Shown: positions 38,578 through 48,140 of the stretch, in pieces
How positions within the stretch are numbered: position 1 is the first letter of the stretch
How the letters are laid out: each line of letters opens with the position of its first letter
NCBI RefSeq assembly: GCF_021654035.1
Contig: NZ_JAJPDW010000005.1
Coordinates: forward strand, 124,001 to 188,000
Direction of reading: 5' to 3'
Length of the DNA: 64,000 bases
Source of the DNA: Microbacterium aurantiacum
Lineage (GTDB): Bacteria; Actinomycetota; Actinomycetes; Actinomycetales; Microbacteriaceae
The notes under the pieces: generated by a model
Seen by the model: the letters and a program-made list of their open reading frames with translations, nothing else
Told to the model about the DNA's origin: nothing
The model's database searches: none
Program-made: the position numbers and the translations under genes

Positions 38578-40290
38578 TCAGGGCGTGGTGGGCGTAGCCG
38601 GGGCCGAGAGCAGATCCTCCCGGACCCGGCGGCGCAGCACCTTCCCGATGAGGGACGTCGGGAGCTCCTCCACGACGACGATGCGACGCGGCACCTTGTA
38701 TGGGGTCAGGATGCCGCGAGCGAACGCGTGGAGCGCCGCGCGGTCGATGTCGTCCACACCCGGGTCGAGCACGACGGCCGCGACGACCTCTTCTCCGGAA
38801 TGCTCCGAGGGCATCCCCACGACGGCCACGTCCGAGACGCCGGGGAATCGCCGCAGCACCTGCTCGACCTCCGTCGGCGCGACGTTGAACCCGCCCGTGA
38901 TGATCAGCTCCTTGATGCGGTCGACGATGCGGACGAAGCCGTCGTCGTCGATCGTGACGATGTCGCCGGTCCGGAACCATCCGTCGACGAACACGGCTTC
39001 GGTCTCCTCCGGCTTCCCGTGATAGCCGGAAAACACCTGGGGCCCGCGCACGAGGAGCTCGCCCTCGGCGCCCTGCGGCACGTCCCGCGAGGGGTCGTCC
39101 GGATCGACGACCCGGCATTCCGTTCCCGGAAGCGGGAGCCCGACGGTTCCCGGCTTGCGGTTCTCGGCTACCGGGTTCGCCATCAGCACCGGTGAACATT
39201 CGCTCAATCCGTACCCTTCGACGAGATACCCGCCGGTTTCGCTCTCGAACGGGACGACGAGGTCGTGGGGGAGGGCCATGGCCCCCGAGATCGCGACCTG
39301 GATTCCGGCGAGCGACACGCCCGCGCGTCGCGCCTCGGACAGCAGCCGATCGGCGATCGGCGGCACGAGCGGAAGGAAGGTCGCCGGCCGCCGGCGAGCG
39401 ACCTTGAGGACCAAAGCCGGGTCGAACCGCGGGAACAGCACCAGGCGAGCGCCCATCGACATCGCGAACGTCAGGCAGAGGGTGAGTCCGTAGGCGTGGA
39501 ACATCGGCAGCACGGCATAGACGACACAGCCCTCGCCGCGGGCGATGGTGGGCACCCAGGCGCGCGCCTGAGCCGCATTCGCGAGGAGATTCCGGTGCGT
39601 GAGCGACGCCCCCTTCGGAGTGCCGGTGGTCCCGCTCGTGTACTGGAGCAGCGCGACGTCTCCGGTGGCCGGCGCCGGGTGGTCGGCTGACAGCGGGGCG
39701 TGTCCGATCAGGGAACGCCAGGGCACGGCATCCGTCACCCGCGTTGTCAGCGCCGCACGGGACGCGCGCGCCTTCGGGATCGGAAGCCGCAGGGCCCCTC
39801 GCGTCGTCCACGGCATCGCTTCCGTGACGTCGACGGAGACGAGCGTGTCCACACGCAGATCGTGCGGGAAATCCTGCAGCGTCTGCACCGTCTTGCTCCA
39901 CACGATCGCGTGCCGTGCGCCGTGATCCTCGAACTGCTTGCGGAGCTCTCGTGGCGTGTAGAGCGGATTGTGCTCGACGACGACACCGCCGATGCGGAGC
40001 ACGGCGTAGAAGGCGACGATGTGCTGGGGGCAGTTGGGCAGCACGAGCGCGACCGGATCGCCCGGGCGGACGCCGTGGGCGTGGAGCGCTGCGGCGACCC
40101 GTCGGATCTGCTCGTCCAGGCTCCGATAGGTCGTGGTGCTGCCGAAGAACTCCAACGCCACGGCGTCGGGATGGGAAGCGGCCGAGGCCGTGACGATGTC
40201 CACGAGCGAGCCCGCTATCGGGCCGATGTCCTCCGGAACGCCCGCGGCGTAGCTGGCGGTCCATGGGCGGGGCGGCACGAACGCTGTCAC
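38578..40290 (-). CDS. long-chain fatty acid-CoA ligase (FadD-like)
   Basis: Activates fatty acids via acyl-AMP to acyl-CoA. 570 residues with the AMP-binding motif YTSGTTGTPKGASLTH, VEGYGLSECSPV, GWFRTGDIVTIDDDGF and the C-terminal catalytic Lys in SLIGKVLRR. Chain-length preference cannot be read from sequence. GTG start at 40290 follows TAGGCT by six bases; divergent from gatC across 56 bases. Confidence 0.93.
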   Translation of the reverse strand: MTAFVPPRPWTASYAAGVPEDIGPIAGSLVDIVTASAASHPDAVALEFFGSTTTYRSLDEQIRRVAAALHAHGVRPGDPVALVLPNCPQHIVAFYAVLRIGGVVVEHNPLYTPRELRKQFEDHGARHAIVWSKTVQTLQDFPHDLRVDTLVSVDVTEAMPWTTRGALRLPIPKARASRAALTTRVTDAVPWRSLIGHAPLSADHPAPATGDVALLQYTSGTTGTPKGASLTHRNLLANAAQARAWVPTIARGEGCVVYAVLPMFHAYGLTLCLTFAMSMGARLVLFPRFDPALVLKVARRRPATFLPLVPPIADRLLSEARRAGVSLAGIQVAISGAMALPHDLVVPFESETGGYLVEGYGLSECSPVLMANPVAENRKPGTVGLPLPGTECRVVDPDDPSRDVPQGAEGELLVRGPQVFSGYHGKPEETEAVFVDGWFRTGDIVTIDDDGFVRIVDRIKELIITGGFNVAPTEVEQVLRRFPGVSDVAVVGMPSEHSGEEVVAAVVLDPGVDDIDRAALHAFARGILTPYKVPRRIVVVEELPTSLIGKVLRRRVREDLLSAPATPTTP

Positions 40291-40296
40291 AGGGTC

Positions 40297-40302
40297 AGCC
40301 TA
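40297..40302 (-). promoter_or_regulatory. -10 box TAGGCT, leaderless acyl-CoA ligase
   Basis: On the minus strand TAGGCT, six bases, then the GTG at 40290. Confidence 0.6.
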
Positions 40303-40334
40303 TGGCCACGGCGGGGCGCACAGGACACGCCGAC

Positions 40335-40340
40335 TAGGAT
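40335..40340 (+). promoter_or_regulatory. -10 box TAGGAT, leaderless gatC
   Basis: TAGGAT, six bases (GTCCGA), then GTG 40347. It heads the gatCAB operon. Confidence 0.6.
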
Positions 40341-40346
40341 GTCCGA

Positions 40347-40646
40347 GTGTCTGAAATCACTCCTGATCTCGTACGTCATCTCGGCGTGCTCGCCCGGATT
40401 CAGCTGAGCGACGAGGAGGTCGGGCGCCTCACGGGGCAGCTCGACGCGATCGTCGACAACATCGCGAAGGTGTCCGCGGTAGCGACTCCCGATGTCGTCG
40501 CGACGAGCCACCCGATCCCGCTCACGAACGTCTTCCGCGAGGACGTCCCCGGCGGCGAACTCACTCCGGAACAGGTCTTGCAGAACGCCCCCGACGCAGC
40601 CGATGGCCGCTTCCGCGTCACCGCGATCCTCGGAGAGGAGCAGTGA
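40347..40646 (+). CDS. gatC: Asp-tRNA(Asn)/Glu-tRNA(Gln) amidotransferase subunit C
   Basis: 99-residue clamp subunit of GatCAB, which converts Glu-tRNA(Gln) and Asp-tRNA(Asn) to the cognate amide forms. Family features: [20 protein letters not shown] and LRED-like [20 protein letters not shown]. Starts the gatC-gatA-gatB operon; gatA overlaps its stop by four bases. Confidence 0.96.
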   Translation: MSEITPDLVRHLGVLARIQLSDEEVGRLTGQLDAIVDNIAKVSAVATPDVVATSHPIPLTNVFREDVPGGELTPEQVLQNAPDAADGRFRVTAILGEEQ

Positions 40647-42178
40647 GCGCGCAGATGGACGATCTCACCCGGATGAGCGCCGCCGACCTCGCTTCCGCCC
40701 TCGCGTCCGGTGGCGTCTCCGCCGTGGAGGCCACGCGCGCGCACCTGCAGCGCATCGAGGAGGTCGACGGCGATGTGCACGCCTTCCTCCACGTCAGCGA
40801 ACACGCCGTCGACGTCGCCGCGGACATCGACCGTCGCCGTCGCGCCGGCGAGGAGCTCGGCGCGCTCGCGGGGGTCCCGCTCGCGGTGAAGGACGTCCTC
40901 GTCACCACCGACATGCCCTCGACCAGCGGCTCCCGCATCCTCGAGGGCTACATGTCGCCCTACGACGCGACGGTCGTCGCCAAGGCCCGTGCGGCCGGCC
41001 TCGTACCGATCGGCAAGACGAACATGGACGAGTTCGCCATGGGCTCCTCCACCGAGCACAGTGCCTACGGCCCCACGCGCAACCCCTGGGATCTCGACCG
41101 GATCCCCGGCGGATCCGGCGGTGGCTCCGCCGCCGCCGTCGCCGCGTTCGAGGCCCCGCTGGCACTCGGCTCCGACACGGGCGGTTCGATCCGTCAGCCC
41201 GCACACGTGACGGGCACGGTGGGTGTGAAGCCGACCTACGGCGGCGTCAGCCGCTACGGAGCGATCGCGCTGGCGTCGTCCCTCGACCAGGTGGGCCCCG
41301 TCACCCGGACGGTGCTGGACGCGGGTCTCCTGCACGACGTGATCGGCGGCCATGATCCGAACGACTCCACGTCGCTCACGGACACCTGGCCCTCGTTCGC
41401 GGAGGCCGCGCGCGCCGGAGCCTCGGGTGCCTCCCTCGCGGGTCTGCGCATCGGGGTCATCCGCGAACTGCCGCAGAGCGGGTTCCAGGCCGGCGTATGG
41501 GCGGCGTTCCAGGACGCGCTGACGACGCTGGAGGCACAGGGCGCGGAAATCGTCGACATCAGCGCCCCGCACTTCGAGTACGGAGTCGCCGCCTACTATC
41601 TGATCCTCCCCGCGGAGGCGTCGAGCAACCTCGCGAAGTTCGACTCCGTGCGATTCGGCCTCCGGGTGGACGTTCCCCGCGGAACGGTCGAGGACGTCAT
41701 GGCCGCCACGCGCGAAGCCGGCTTCGGCGACGAGGTCAAGCGGCGCATCATCCTCGGCACCTATGCGCTCTCGGCGGGGTACTACGACGCGTACTACGGC
41801 TCGGCCCAGAAGGTGCGCACCCTCATCCAGCAGGACTTCGCCGAGGCCTTCGCGCAGGTCGACGTCATCGCGACGCCGTCCGCCCCGACCACGGCCTTCC
41901 GTCTCGGCGAGAAGATCGATGATCCGCTGCAGATGTATCTCAACGACATCACGACCATCCCGGCGAACCTCGCCGGGGTCCCGGGGATCTCGGTGCCGGC
42001 GGGACTCGCTGCCGAAGACTCCCTGCCCGTGGGGGTGCAGTTCCTCGCGCCGGCGCGTGAGGACGCGCGCCTGTACCGCGTGGGCGCCGCCCTGGAGACG
42101 CTGTTGACGGAGAAGTGGGGTGGTGCGCTTCTCGACCGCGCCCCGCACCTGGGTTCCGCGAAGGAAGGGAACCGCTGA
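40643..42178 (+). CDS. gatA: GatCAB subunit A (glutaminase/amidase)
   Basis: Releases ammonia from glutamine for the amidation reaction. 511 residues with the amidase Ser-cisSer-Lys machinery: catalytic Lys in [20 protein letters not shown] and nucleophile Ser in [15 protein letters not shown] start at 40643 overlaps the gatC stop (GTGA); its own stop overlaps gatB (TGATG). Confidence 0.97.
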   Translation: MSAQMDDLTRMSAADLASALASGGVSAVEATRAHLQRIEEVDGDVHAFLHVSEHAVDVAADIDRRRRAGEELGALAGVPLAVKDVLVTTDMPSTSGSRILEGYMSPYDATVVAKARAAGLVPIGKTNMDEFAMGSSTEHSAYGPTRNPWDLDRIPGGSGGGSAAAVAAFEAPLALGSDTGGSIRQPAHVTGTVGVKPTYGGVSRYGAIALASSLDQVGPVTRTVLDAGLLHDVIGGHDPNDSTSLTDTWPSFAEAARAGASGASLAGLRIGVIRELPQSGFQAGVWAAFQDALTTLEAQGAEIVDISAPHFEYGVAAYYLILPAEASSNLAKFDSVRFGLRVDVPRGTVEDVMAATREAGFGDEVKRRIILGTYALSAGYYDAYYGSAQKVRTLIQQDFAEAFAQVDVIATPSAPTTAFRLGEKIDDPLQMYLNDITTIPANLAGVPGISVPAGLAAEDSLPVGVQFLAPAREDARLYRVGAALETLLTEKWGGALLDRAPHLGSAKEGNR

Positions 42179-43707
42179 TGGCCAAGGCCGCACTCATGGA
42201 TTACGACGAGGCGATCGAGCGCTTCGAGCCCGTGCTGGGCTTCGAGGTGCACGTCGAACTCAACACCCGGACGAAGATGTTCTCGTCGGCGCCGAACCCG
42301 GCGCACTCCGAGAATCACGACGCCGCTCCGAACACCCTCGTCGCGCCGGTCGACATGGGCCTCCCGGGCGCGCTCCCCGTGGTCAACGAGACCGCGGTGA
42401 GGTACTCGATCAGCCTCGGCCTCGCGCTGGGCTGCGAGATCGCGACGTCCTGCCGCTTCGCGCGGAAGAACTATTTCTATCCCGACCTGGGCAAGAACTA
42501 CCAGATCTCCCAGTACGACGAGCCCATCGCCTTCGAGGGCTCGGTGGACGTCGAGCTCACCGACGGCACGATCGTCTCCGTGCCGATCGAGCGGGCGCAC
42601 ATGGAGGAGGATGCCGGCAAACTCACGCACATGGGCGGGTCGACCGGCCGCATCCAGGGTGCAGAGTATTCGCTCGTCGACTACAACCGTGCCGGTGTGC
42701 CGCTCGTGGAGATCGTGACGAAGCCCATCTTCGGAGCAGAGGGCCGGGCGCCGGAGATCGCGCGGGCCTACATGCAGACGATCCGCGACATCGTGCTCTC
42801 CCTCGGAATCTCGGAAGCGCGCATGGAACGCGGGAATCTGCGTTGCGATGCGAACGTCTCGCTCCGCCCCCGTCGCGGACCGGGGGAGGACCCCGCTCCG
42901 CTCGGGACCCGGACGGAGACGAAGAACGTCAACTCGATGCGATCGGTCGAGCGTGCCGTCCGCTACGAGATCCAGCGACAGGCGGCGATCCTCGCCGAGG
43001 GCGGAACGATCACTCAGGAGACCCGTCACTGGCACGAGGACACCGGGACCACCTCGCCGGGCCGTCCGAAGTCGGATGCCGACGACTACCGCTACTTCCC
43101 CGAGCCCGACCTGCTCCCCGTCGTCCCGGCCCGGGAGCTCGTGGAGGATCTGCGGGCCGCTCTCCCGGAATCGCCCGCCGTTCATCGGCGACGTCTGAAG
43201 GACGCCTGGGGCTTCACCGATCTGGAGTTCCAGGACGTCGCCAACGGCGGACTCCTCGTCGAGGTGGAAGCCACGGTGGCGGCAGGCGCCTCACCTGCGG
43301 CAGCGCGGAAGTGGTGGACCGGCGAGATCACCCGGGTCGCGAATGCGGCAGGTCGCGAGCCCGCGGATCTCATCGCACCGGCAGCGGTGGCCGATCTCCA
43401 GCGCCTCGTCGACGCGGGGACGCTCACCGACAAGCTCGCCCGTCAGGTCTTGGAGGGCATGATCGCCGGTGAGGGGACCGCCGAGGAGGTCGTCGCCGCC
43501 CGCGGGCTCGCCGTCGTCTCCGACGACGGGGCCCTGCTCGCGGCGATCGACGACGCCCTCGCCGCCCAGCCCGATGTCCTCGCGAAGATCCGCGACGGCA
43601 AGGTGCAGGCGGCCGGTGCGGTCATCGGCGCGGTGATGAAGGCGATGCGCGGTCAAGCGGACGCCGCGCGGGTCCGAGAACTGGTCCTGGAGCGCGCGCA
43701 GAGCTGA
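42178..43707 (+). CDS. gatB: GatCAB subunit B
   Basis: Binds the misacylated tRNA and performs the ATP-dependent amide transfer. 509 residues with [47 protein letters not shown] and RCDANVS motifs, plus the C-terminal YqeY-like tail domain. Implies that this organism lacks a direct GlnRS or AsnRS route for at least one tRNA (family knowledge). Confidence 0.97.
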   Translation: MAKAALMDYDEAIERFEPVLGFEVHVELNTRTKMFSSAPNPAHSENHDAAPNTLVAPVDMGLPGALPVVNETAVRYSISLGLALGCEIATSCRFARKNYFYPDLGKNYQISQYDEPIAFEGSVDVELTDGTIVSVPIERAHMEEDAGKLTHMGGSTGRIQGAEYSLVDYNRAGVPLVEIVTKPIFGAEGRAPEIARAYMQTIRDIVLSLGISEARMERGNLRCDANVSLRPRRGPGEDPAPLGTRTETKNVNSMRSVERAVRYEIQRQAAILAEGGTITQETRHWHEDTGTTSPGRPKSDADDYRYFPEPDLLPVVPARELVEDLRAALPESPAVHRRRLKDAWGFTDLEFQDVANGGLLVEVEATVAAGASPAAARKWWTGEITRVANAAGREPADLIAPAAVADLQRLVDAGTLTDKLARQVLEGMIAGEGTAEEVVAARGLAVVSDDGALLAAIDDALAAQPDVLAKIRDGKVQAAGAVIGAVMKAMRGQADAARVRELVLERAQS

Positions 43708-43771
43708 CACCGGCATCCGCTGCCCGAGGGGGCCGACCGCGCGGATCACGCATCGCGGAGAGAAGGGATTC

Positions 43772-45037
43772 ATGGGACGGGGCGACGGCACCGGAAGGCT
43801 CGTCTCGACGGCGGATGCCGATGACACCGGCACCGGCATCCTCCACGTCGACATGGACGCCTTCTACGTCGCCGTCGCGCAGAAGCACGACCCCTCGTTG
43901 CGCGGGAAGCCGGTCATCATCGGCGCGCCGGAGAGTCGGTCGGTCGTCTCCAGCGCGTCCTATGAGGCGCGCCGTTACGGCGTGCGCTCGGCGATGCCCG
44001 TCGGCCAGGCCCTCCGCCTGTGTCCGACCGCGATCGTGGTTCCCCCCGACTTCCCGCAATACCTCTCCGCATCCGCGGAGGTCATGGCGATCTTCCGCGA
44101 CGTCACACCGCTCGTGGAGCCGTTGTCGATCGACGAGGCGTTCCTGGACGTCCGCGGGGTGAGGCGCCTATGGGGAACGCCCGGGCATATCGCCCGCACG
44201 CTACGTGCGCGGGTCCTCGCCGACACCGGGCTGACATGCTCGATCGGCGTCGCCGCGACCAAGCACGTCGCGAAGATGGCCTCGACCATCAGCAAACCCG
44301 ACGGCCTGCTCATCGTGCGCGACGTCGACACCGACGCCTTCCTCGCGCCCCGTCCCGTCCGAGCCCTCTGGGGCATCGGTCCGAAGGCGACCGAAACCCT
44401 CCTCGCGCGGGGCATCCGGACCATCGGCGACGCGCGCGCGACGCCCCGCCCGGTGCTCGATCGTGCGCTCGGCCCCGCGATGGGGGAGCGCGTGTGGAAC
44501 CTGGCGCGCGGAATCGACCCGCGGGAGGTCCACACCGATCGGATCGAGAAGAGCATCGGGCACGAGGAGACCTTCGACAGCGACATCGCCGACCGGGCGA
44601 TCCTCAGGACCGAGGTCCTACGGCTCGCGGATCGCGTCGCCGCGCGTCTGCGAGCCGGTGGCTGGGAGGCCGCGACGGTGTCCCTGAAGCTCCGCTTCGC
44701 GGATTTCACCACCCTCACGCGGTCGATGACCCTGCCCGATCCGTCTCATGTCGGTCAGCGGCTCGGCGAGGCCGGGCACTCGCTCCTCGACGGAATCGAC
44801 CTGCGCCAGAGCGTCCGCCTCATCGGGCTGCGCGCGGAACGTCTGGTCCCCGCCGGTTCGACCGGCGCCGCGCTCTGGGACGCCGATGAGGACTGGCGGC
44901 GGGTGGACGCCGCCCTCGACACCGCCACCGAACGCTTCGGGCGCGGCGCGATCACCCGGGCGACCCTCCTCGGTCCCGCTCCGGGGGGACGCACGCCGCC
45001 GACGAATCCCCGCCCGGAGCACCGACCGCCGGACTGA
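43772..45037 (+). CDS. dinB: DNA polymerase IV (Y-family)
   Basis: Translesion polymerase. 421 residues with the catalytic acidic motifs VDMDAFYVAVAQ and SIDEAFLDVRG, helix-hairpin-helix segment (ALWGIGPKATETLLARGI), and little-finger domain. All three catalytic acids appear present. No LexA-box-like palindrome was seen upstream, so SOS control is not evident. The C-terminus is Pro/Arg-rich, and a clamp-binding motif is not obvious. Confidence 0.94.
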   Translation: MGRGDGTGRLVSTADADDTGTGILHVDMDAFYVAVAQKHDPSLRGKPVIIGAPESRSVVSSASYEARRYGVRSAMPVGQALRLCPTAIVVPPDFPQYLSASAEVMAIFRDVTPLVEPLSIDEAFLDVRGVRRLWGTPGHIARTLRARVLADTGLTCSIGVAATKHVAKMASTISKPDGLLIVRDVDTDAFLAPRPVRALWGIGPKATETLLARGIRTIGDARATPRPVLDRALGPAMGERVWNLARGIDPREVHTDRIEKSIGHEETFDSDIADRAILRTEVLRLADRVAARLRAGGWEAATVSLKLRFADFTTLTRSMTLPDPSHVGQRLGEAGHSLLDGIDLRQSVRLIGLRAERLVPAGSTGAALWDADEDWRRVDAALDTATERFGRGAITRATLLGPAPGGRTPPTNPRPEHRPPD

Positions 45038-45063
45038 GGGTGGGCACCACTCGTGTGGCGGGG

Positions 45064-45069
45064 TAGCGT
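45064..45069 (+). promoter_or_regulatory. -10 box TAGCGT upstream of GerW-like gene
   Basis: TAGCGT is followed by seven G-rich bases and ATG 45077, which could be leaderless or use the GGGGGA as ribosome binding site. Confidence 0.4.
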
Positions 45070-45076
45070 GGGGGAC

Positions 45077-45397
45077 ATGCCCAACATCGCGATCGAGCTC
45101 GCCAAGCAGTCCGCCGCCCTCGGCGTCAAGAGCGTCTACGGTGAACAGCAGGACGTCGACGGCGTCCGCCTGATCCCCGTGGCCCTGACCTGGACCGGTT
45201 TCGGCGGCGGTGCAGACGAGTCCGGCAACGGGGGCGGCGGAGGTGGCGGATACGCGATTCCGGTCGGTGCGTACATCCGGCGGGGCGATGACCTGCGCTT
45301 CGAGCCGAACCTCGTGTCGCTCCTGGCGGTGGCGATCCCCTTCGTCTGGGTCGCGGGCCGCGCGCTCAGCCGTGTCATCCGCGCCCTCAAGAAGTGA
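45077..45397 (+). CDS. GerW/YtfJ-like protein
   Basis: 106 residues resembling the YtfJ/GerW family: a conserved start (AIELAKQSAALGVKSVYGEQQ), LIPVALTWTGFGGG, a glycine run (GNGGGGGGGYAIPVGAYI), then a C-terminal hydrophobic segment (about 82-97) that may anchor it. The family is named for spore germination in Bacillus but occurs in non-sporulating actinobacteria, where its role is unknown. Start ATG 45077 fits the family N-terminus. Confidence 0.78.
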   Translation: MPNIAIELAKQSAALGVKSVYGEQQDVDGVRLIPVALTWTGFGGGADESGNGGGGGGGYAIPVGAYIRRGDDLRFEPNLVSLLAVAIPFVWVAGRALSRVIRALKK

Positions 45398-45965
45398 CGC
45401 CGATCCCCTCCGCGCGGCGTTGCACCGGGCGGCCGACGCCGTCCTCGATGCCGTGGCGCGGCTGGACGCGTCCAACCCGGTGATCATGATCGACGGGCGC
45501 AGCGGAGCCGGGAAGACGACGCTCGCACGTCTGATCCGCATGCGCTGGCCCCGTCGCGAGCGTGTGCAGGAAATCGCCCTCGACGCGATGTATCCGGGAT
45601 GGGACGGATTGGATGCCGGCGTCGATGCGGCGCGTGAGCAGGTCCTCGTTCCCCACGCGCGTGGTCTCGTCGGGGTCTGGCGTCGCTGGGATTGGGAGCT
45701 CGGCGAGCACGCGGAAGCGCACGCCGTGGACCCGGCGCTTCCCCTCGTGATCGAAGGCTGCGGGATCCTGACGCCGGCGACGGCGCGCTTGGGAGACATC
45801 CGGGTGTGGGTCGAGGCTCCGGCCGCGGCCCGGAAGGCGCGGGCGCTGGGGCGAGACGGCGACGCCTATCGCCCGCACTGGGAGCGCTGGGCGCGCCAGG
45901 AGGAGCGTCACCTGCGCCGGGACGCCCCGGAGGCTCTCGCCACCCACGTGATCGCCGTTCCGTGA
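45372..45965 (+). CDS. P-loop NTPase, uridine kinase-like
   Basis: About 197 residues. Walker A IDGRSGAGKTTLARL near residue 38, an Asp-rich DAMYPGWDGLD resembling the substrate loop of phosphoribulokinase/uridine kinase proteins, and a C-terminal RxxxR region (RDGDAYRPHWERWARQEERH). Small-molecule kinase activity is inferred. The start is uncertain: GTG 45372 overlaps the GerW-like gene by 26 bases; a TTG at 45420 is an alternative. Confidence 0.75.
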   Translation: MSSAPSRSDADPLRAALHRAADAVLDAVARLDASNPVIMIDGRSGAGKTTLARLIRMRWPRRERVQEIALDAMYPGWDGLDAGVDAAREQVLVPHARGLVGVWRRWDWELGEHAEAHAVDPALPLVIEGCGILTPATARLGDIRVWVEAPAAARKARALGRDGDAYRPHWERWARQEERHLRRDAPEALATHVIAVP

Positions 45966-45969
45966 GAGC

Positions 45970-46473
45970 TCACGGGCGCGGATCGTCCACGACGGCGACC
46001 AATCCGTCGAGGCGGTACCCGAGCCACTCGTAGACGCCGAAGCGGGGATCCTCCTCCGCGCCGTCGTCCGGTGCTCCGTCGAACACGCCCAGGCGCTCGG
46101 CCAGCACGAGCCGGACGGCCGCGAGCGTGCGCAGCCACGCATCGACCTCGTCCGGGGGCAGCGTCACCGCCACGCTCTCGCGCAGCACCGCATCCGTGGG
46201 GCGATCCGGAAGTGTCGCCGGTTCCCGCAGCCGCGACAGCACGACGCCCGCGTCCACGCGGCGCCGATCGAGAAGATCGTTCTCGGTCATCGCGCGGAAC
46301 TCCGCCGCGGCGTGGGCGTCGTCCGCGTACCCGTCGGGGGTGATCCGCCCGAGCGCCGGATCATCGCCCGTTGTGTCACGGGAATCGAGGAGATCGACGA
46401 ACTGCGTGATCAGCGTCGCCATGTGCGCCGCCTCGATCCGCGTGATCTCCATGATCACGGTGCGCTCAGTCAT
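45970..46473 (-). CDS. DUF2017 family protein
   Basis: 167 residues, the actinobacterial DUF2017 type normally found right after clpS. Contains EAAHMATLITQFVDLL, AEFRAMTENDLLDRRRVDAGVVLSRL and WLRTLAAVRLVLAERLG. Function unknown; constant linkage to clpS suggests a link to regulated proteolysis (inference). Overlaps the clpS end by eight bases; ATG 46452 is a possible later start. Confidence 0.88.
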   Translation of the reverse strand: MTERTVIMEITRIEAAHMATLITQFVDLLDSRDTTGDDPALGRITPDGYADDAHAAAEFRAMTENDLLDRRRVDAGVVLSRLREPATLPDRPTDAVLRESVAVTLPPDEVDAWLRTLAAVRLVLAERLGVFDGAPDDGAEEDPRFGVYEWLGYRLDGLVAVVDDPRP

Positions 46474-46771
46474 GCGGTTCCCTTCTCACGGTGGCCCACA
46501 GTCCGTATTCGTGGAGCGCTCGCGCATGCAACTCCATCTGCTCGCGCGGACCTTCCGCCACGACCGCGTGCCCCTCGTTGTGCACCGCGAGCATGAGGCG
46601 TTCGGCGACGGACGAAGAGAAGCCGAAGTATCGGCGGAACACGTGGGTCACGTACGACATGAGATTCACCGGATCGTCCCACACCACGGTCTGCCACGGT
46701 CGCTCCGGCGCGCCGCGCGTGTCCTCGGCCGTGTCGATCTCGGCGGCGGGAAGAGTGGCGGAATCCATCAT
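46466..46771 (-). CDS. clpS: ATP-dependent Clp protease adaptor ClpS
   Basis: Delivers N-degron substrates to ClpA/ClpC. 101 residues: flexible N-terminus, then PWQTVVWDDPVNLMSYVTHVF and VHNEGHAVVAEGPREQME, the N-end binding pocket region. Chosen ATG at 46771 overlaps the metallopeptidase stop (ATGA); two further in-frame ATGs lie within six bases. Co-transcribed with the metallopeptidase gene and DUF2017. Confidence 0.95.
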   Translation of the reverse strand: MMDSATLPAAEIDTAEDTRGAPERPWQTVVWDDPVNLMSYVTHVFRRYFGFSSSVAERLMLAVHNEGHAVVAEGPREQMELHARALHEYGLWATVRREPHD

Positions 46772-47121
46772 GCCCATCCCAGCTCGTGCAGGCGTTCGTC
46801 GTCGATCCCGTAGAAGTGGGCGATCTCGTGGACGAGGGTCGTGTGCACTTCGTCTCGCAGCTCGTCCATGTCGCCGCACGCGGCCAGGTGCGGCTCGCGG
46901 TAGACGATGATCCTGTCGGGCAGCTCGCCCACTCCGTAGCGGTCGCGCTCGGTCAGCGCCCAGCCGTCGTAGAGCCCGAGCAGATCGAGGGAGCCGTCCT
47001 CCGGTCGATCCTCGACCACGAAGACGACGTTGTCGAGGCCCGCGACCATGTCGTCGGGAAGGCGATCGAGCTCGTCGACCACAAGGCGTTCGAAATCTTC
47101 CACGCCCAGGTACAGACTCAT
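46768..47121 (-). CDS. zincin-like metallopeptidase family protein
   Basis: 117 residues with a HExxH zinc motif (TTLVHEIAHFYGIDDERLHELGW), in which the later residues supply further ligands. This small family (metallopeptidase/DUF1025 type) is common beside clpS in actinobacteria; substrate unknown. ATG 47121 chosen for GGGAG upstream. First gene of the metallopeptidase-clpS-DUF2017 unit. Confidence 0.87.
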   Translation of the reverse strand: MSLYLGVEDFERLVVDELDRLPDDMVAGLDNVVFVVEDRPEDGSLDLLGLYDGWALTERDRYGVGELPDRIIVYREPHLAACGDMDELRDEVHTTLVHEIAHFYGIDDERLHELGWA

Positions 47122-47155
47122 CGCGGGCTCCCGAAAGTGCACACACGCACGTACT

Positions 47156-47232
47156 TGGGGTGAGTAACGGGACTTGAACCCGCGACCCCCTGGACCACAA
47201 CCAGGTGCTCTACCAACTGAGCTATACCCACC
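47156..47232 (-). tRNA. tRNA-His (GTG anticodon)
   Basis: 77 bases including an encoded CCA (47156-47158). 5' GGTGGGTA pairs with TACTCACC, giving the extra G-1:C73 pair diagnostic of tRNA-His. D-arm GCTCAGTTGGTAGAGC, anticodon loop TTGTGGT with GTG anticodon, and T-arm GCGGGTTCAAGTCCCGT. One G-T wobble in the acceptor stem. Confidence 0.97.
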
Positions 47233-47268
47233 ATGTCTCCCGCCTGCGCGGGCAACTGAAAGATTCTC

Positions 47269-47892
47269 TCACACTCCCGAGGCGAACGAAGACACCACCG
47301 AAGAGGCGACCGCGCGCGCCCCGTCGCTGGTGGGACCGGGCTCGGGCACGAAGACGGCCTGACGGTAGTAGGCCAGCTCCCGGATCGACTCGAGGATGTC
47401 GGCGAGAGCCCGATGGCCGCCGTCTTTCGCCGGCGCGTGGATGTAGGCGCGGGGATACCACCGGCGGGACAGCTCCTTGATGCTGGAGACGTCCACGTTG
47501 CGGTAGTGCAGCCAGCGGTCGACCCGGGGCATGTATCGGGCGAGGAACATCCTGTCGGTACCGATGGTGTTGCCGGCCAGCGGCGCCTTCCCCTCGACCG
47601 GCGCGTACTTCTGGATGTACTCGAGGACCTGGAACTCCGCCTCGGCCACGGAGACGCCGTTCGGAATCTCGTCGAGAAGTCCGGAGGAGCGGTGCATCGA
47701 GGTGACGAACTCGTTCATGTGGGCGAGGGCCGAGTCGTTCGGCTTGATGACCACGTGGAATCCCGGGTGCAGGGGGCGCAACTCGAAGTCCGTGACGACG
47801 ACAGCGATCTCGACCAGTTCGTCGACGGAGGTGTCGAGTCCCGTCATCTCGCAGTCGATCCACACCAGGCGGTCGTTCTCGGATGTCCCCAC
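47269..47892 (-). CDS. orn: oligoribonuclease
   Basis: 3'-5' exonuclease of the DEDDh family that degrades RNA dinucleotides. 207 residues: VWIDCEMTGLD (Exo I), SSIKELSRRWYP (Exo II/III region) and HRALADILESIRELAYYR, containing the final Asp. GTG start at 47892. Flanked by tRNA-His and tRNA-Arg, an arrangement shared with other actinobacteria. Confidence 0.96.
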   Translation of the reverse strand: MGTSENDRLVWIDCEMTGLDTSVDELVEIAVVVTDFELRPLHPGFHVVIKPNDSALAHMNEFVTSMHRSSGLLDEIPNGVSVAEAEFQVLEYIQKYAPVEGKAPLAGNTIGTDRMFLARYMPRVDRWLHYRNVDVSSIKELSRRWYPRAYIHAPAKDGGHRALADILESIRELAYYRQAVFVPEPGPTSDGARAVASSVVSSFASGV

Positions 47893-47966
47893 CGTGTCAC
47901 CGGTCCTTCCGCGGCCCGGACGAGGCCGATCGTCGCGCCACGGACCATCGTCCGAGCACCTGTACG

Positions 47967-48039
47967 CCCCCCCGGGAGGATTCGAACCCCCGACCTTGCG
48001 GGTAGAAACCGCTCGCTCTGTCCCCTGAGCTACGGAGGG
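47967..48039 (-). tRNA. tRNA-Arg (TCT anticodon)
   Basis: 73 bases, CCA not encoded. Acceptor CCCTCCG pairs with CGGGGGG (one T-G), D-arm GCTCAGGGGACAGAGC, anticodon loop TTTCTAC with TCT, T-arm GGGGGTTCGAATCCTCC. The outer anticodon-stem pair is an A-A mismatch. Reads AGA/AGG, rare codons in this high-GC genome. Confidence 0.93.
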
Positions 48040-48140
48040 AAAGGTGATGCCAGATTATCGGGTCGTCCCGACACCGCGTGCATCTGGCGCAACCCGCGCG
48101 GCAGGCGTAGCTTCTGATCAGACGTGGAGAAGGGAAGTCG

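Noticed and set aside
43708..43771. LexA box before dinB
   Set aside because: No CGAAC/GTTCG-type palindrome was found in the gap.
45225..45250. GGC-rich tandem run as a repeat element
   Set aside because: It encodes the glycine run of the GerW-like protein, a family feature.
47156..48039. tRNA-His and tRNA-Arg as integration sites
   Set aside because: No partial tRNA duplicate or integrase gene was seen in the flanks; the genes between and around are conserved core genes.
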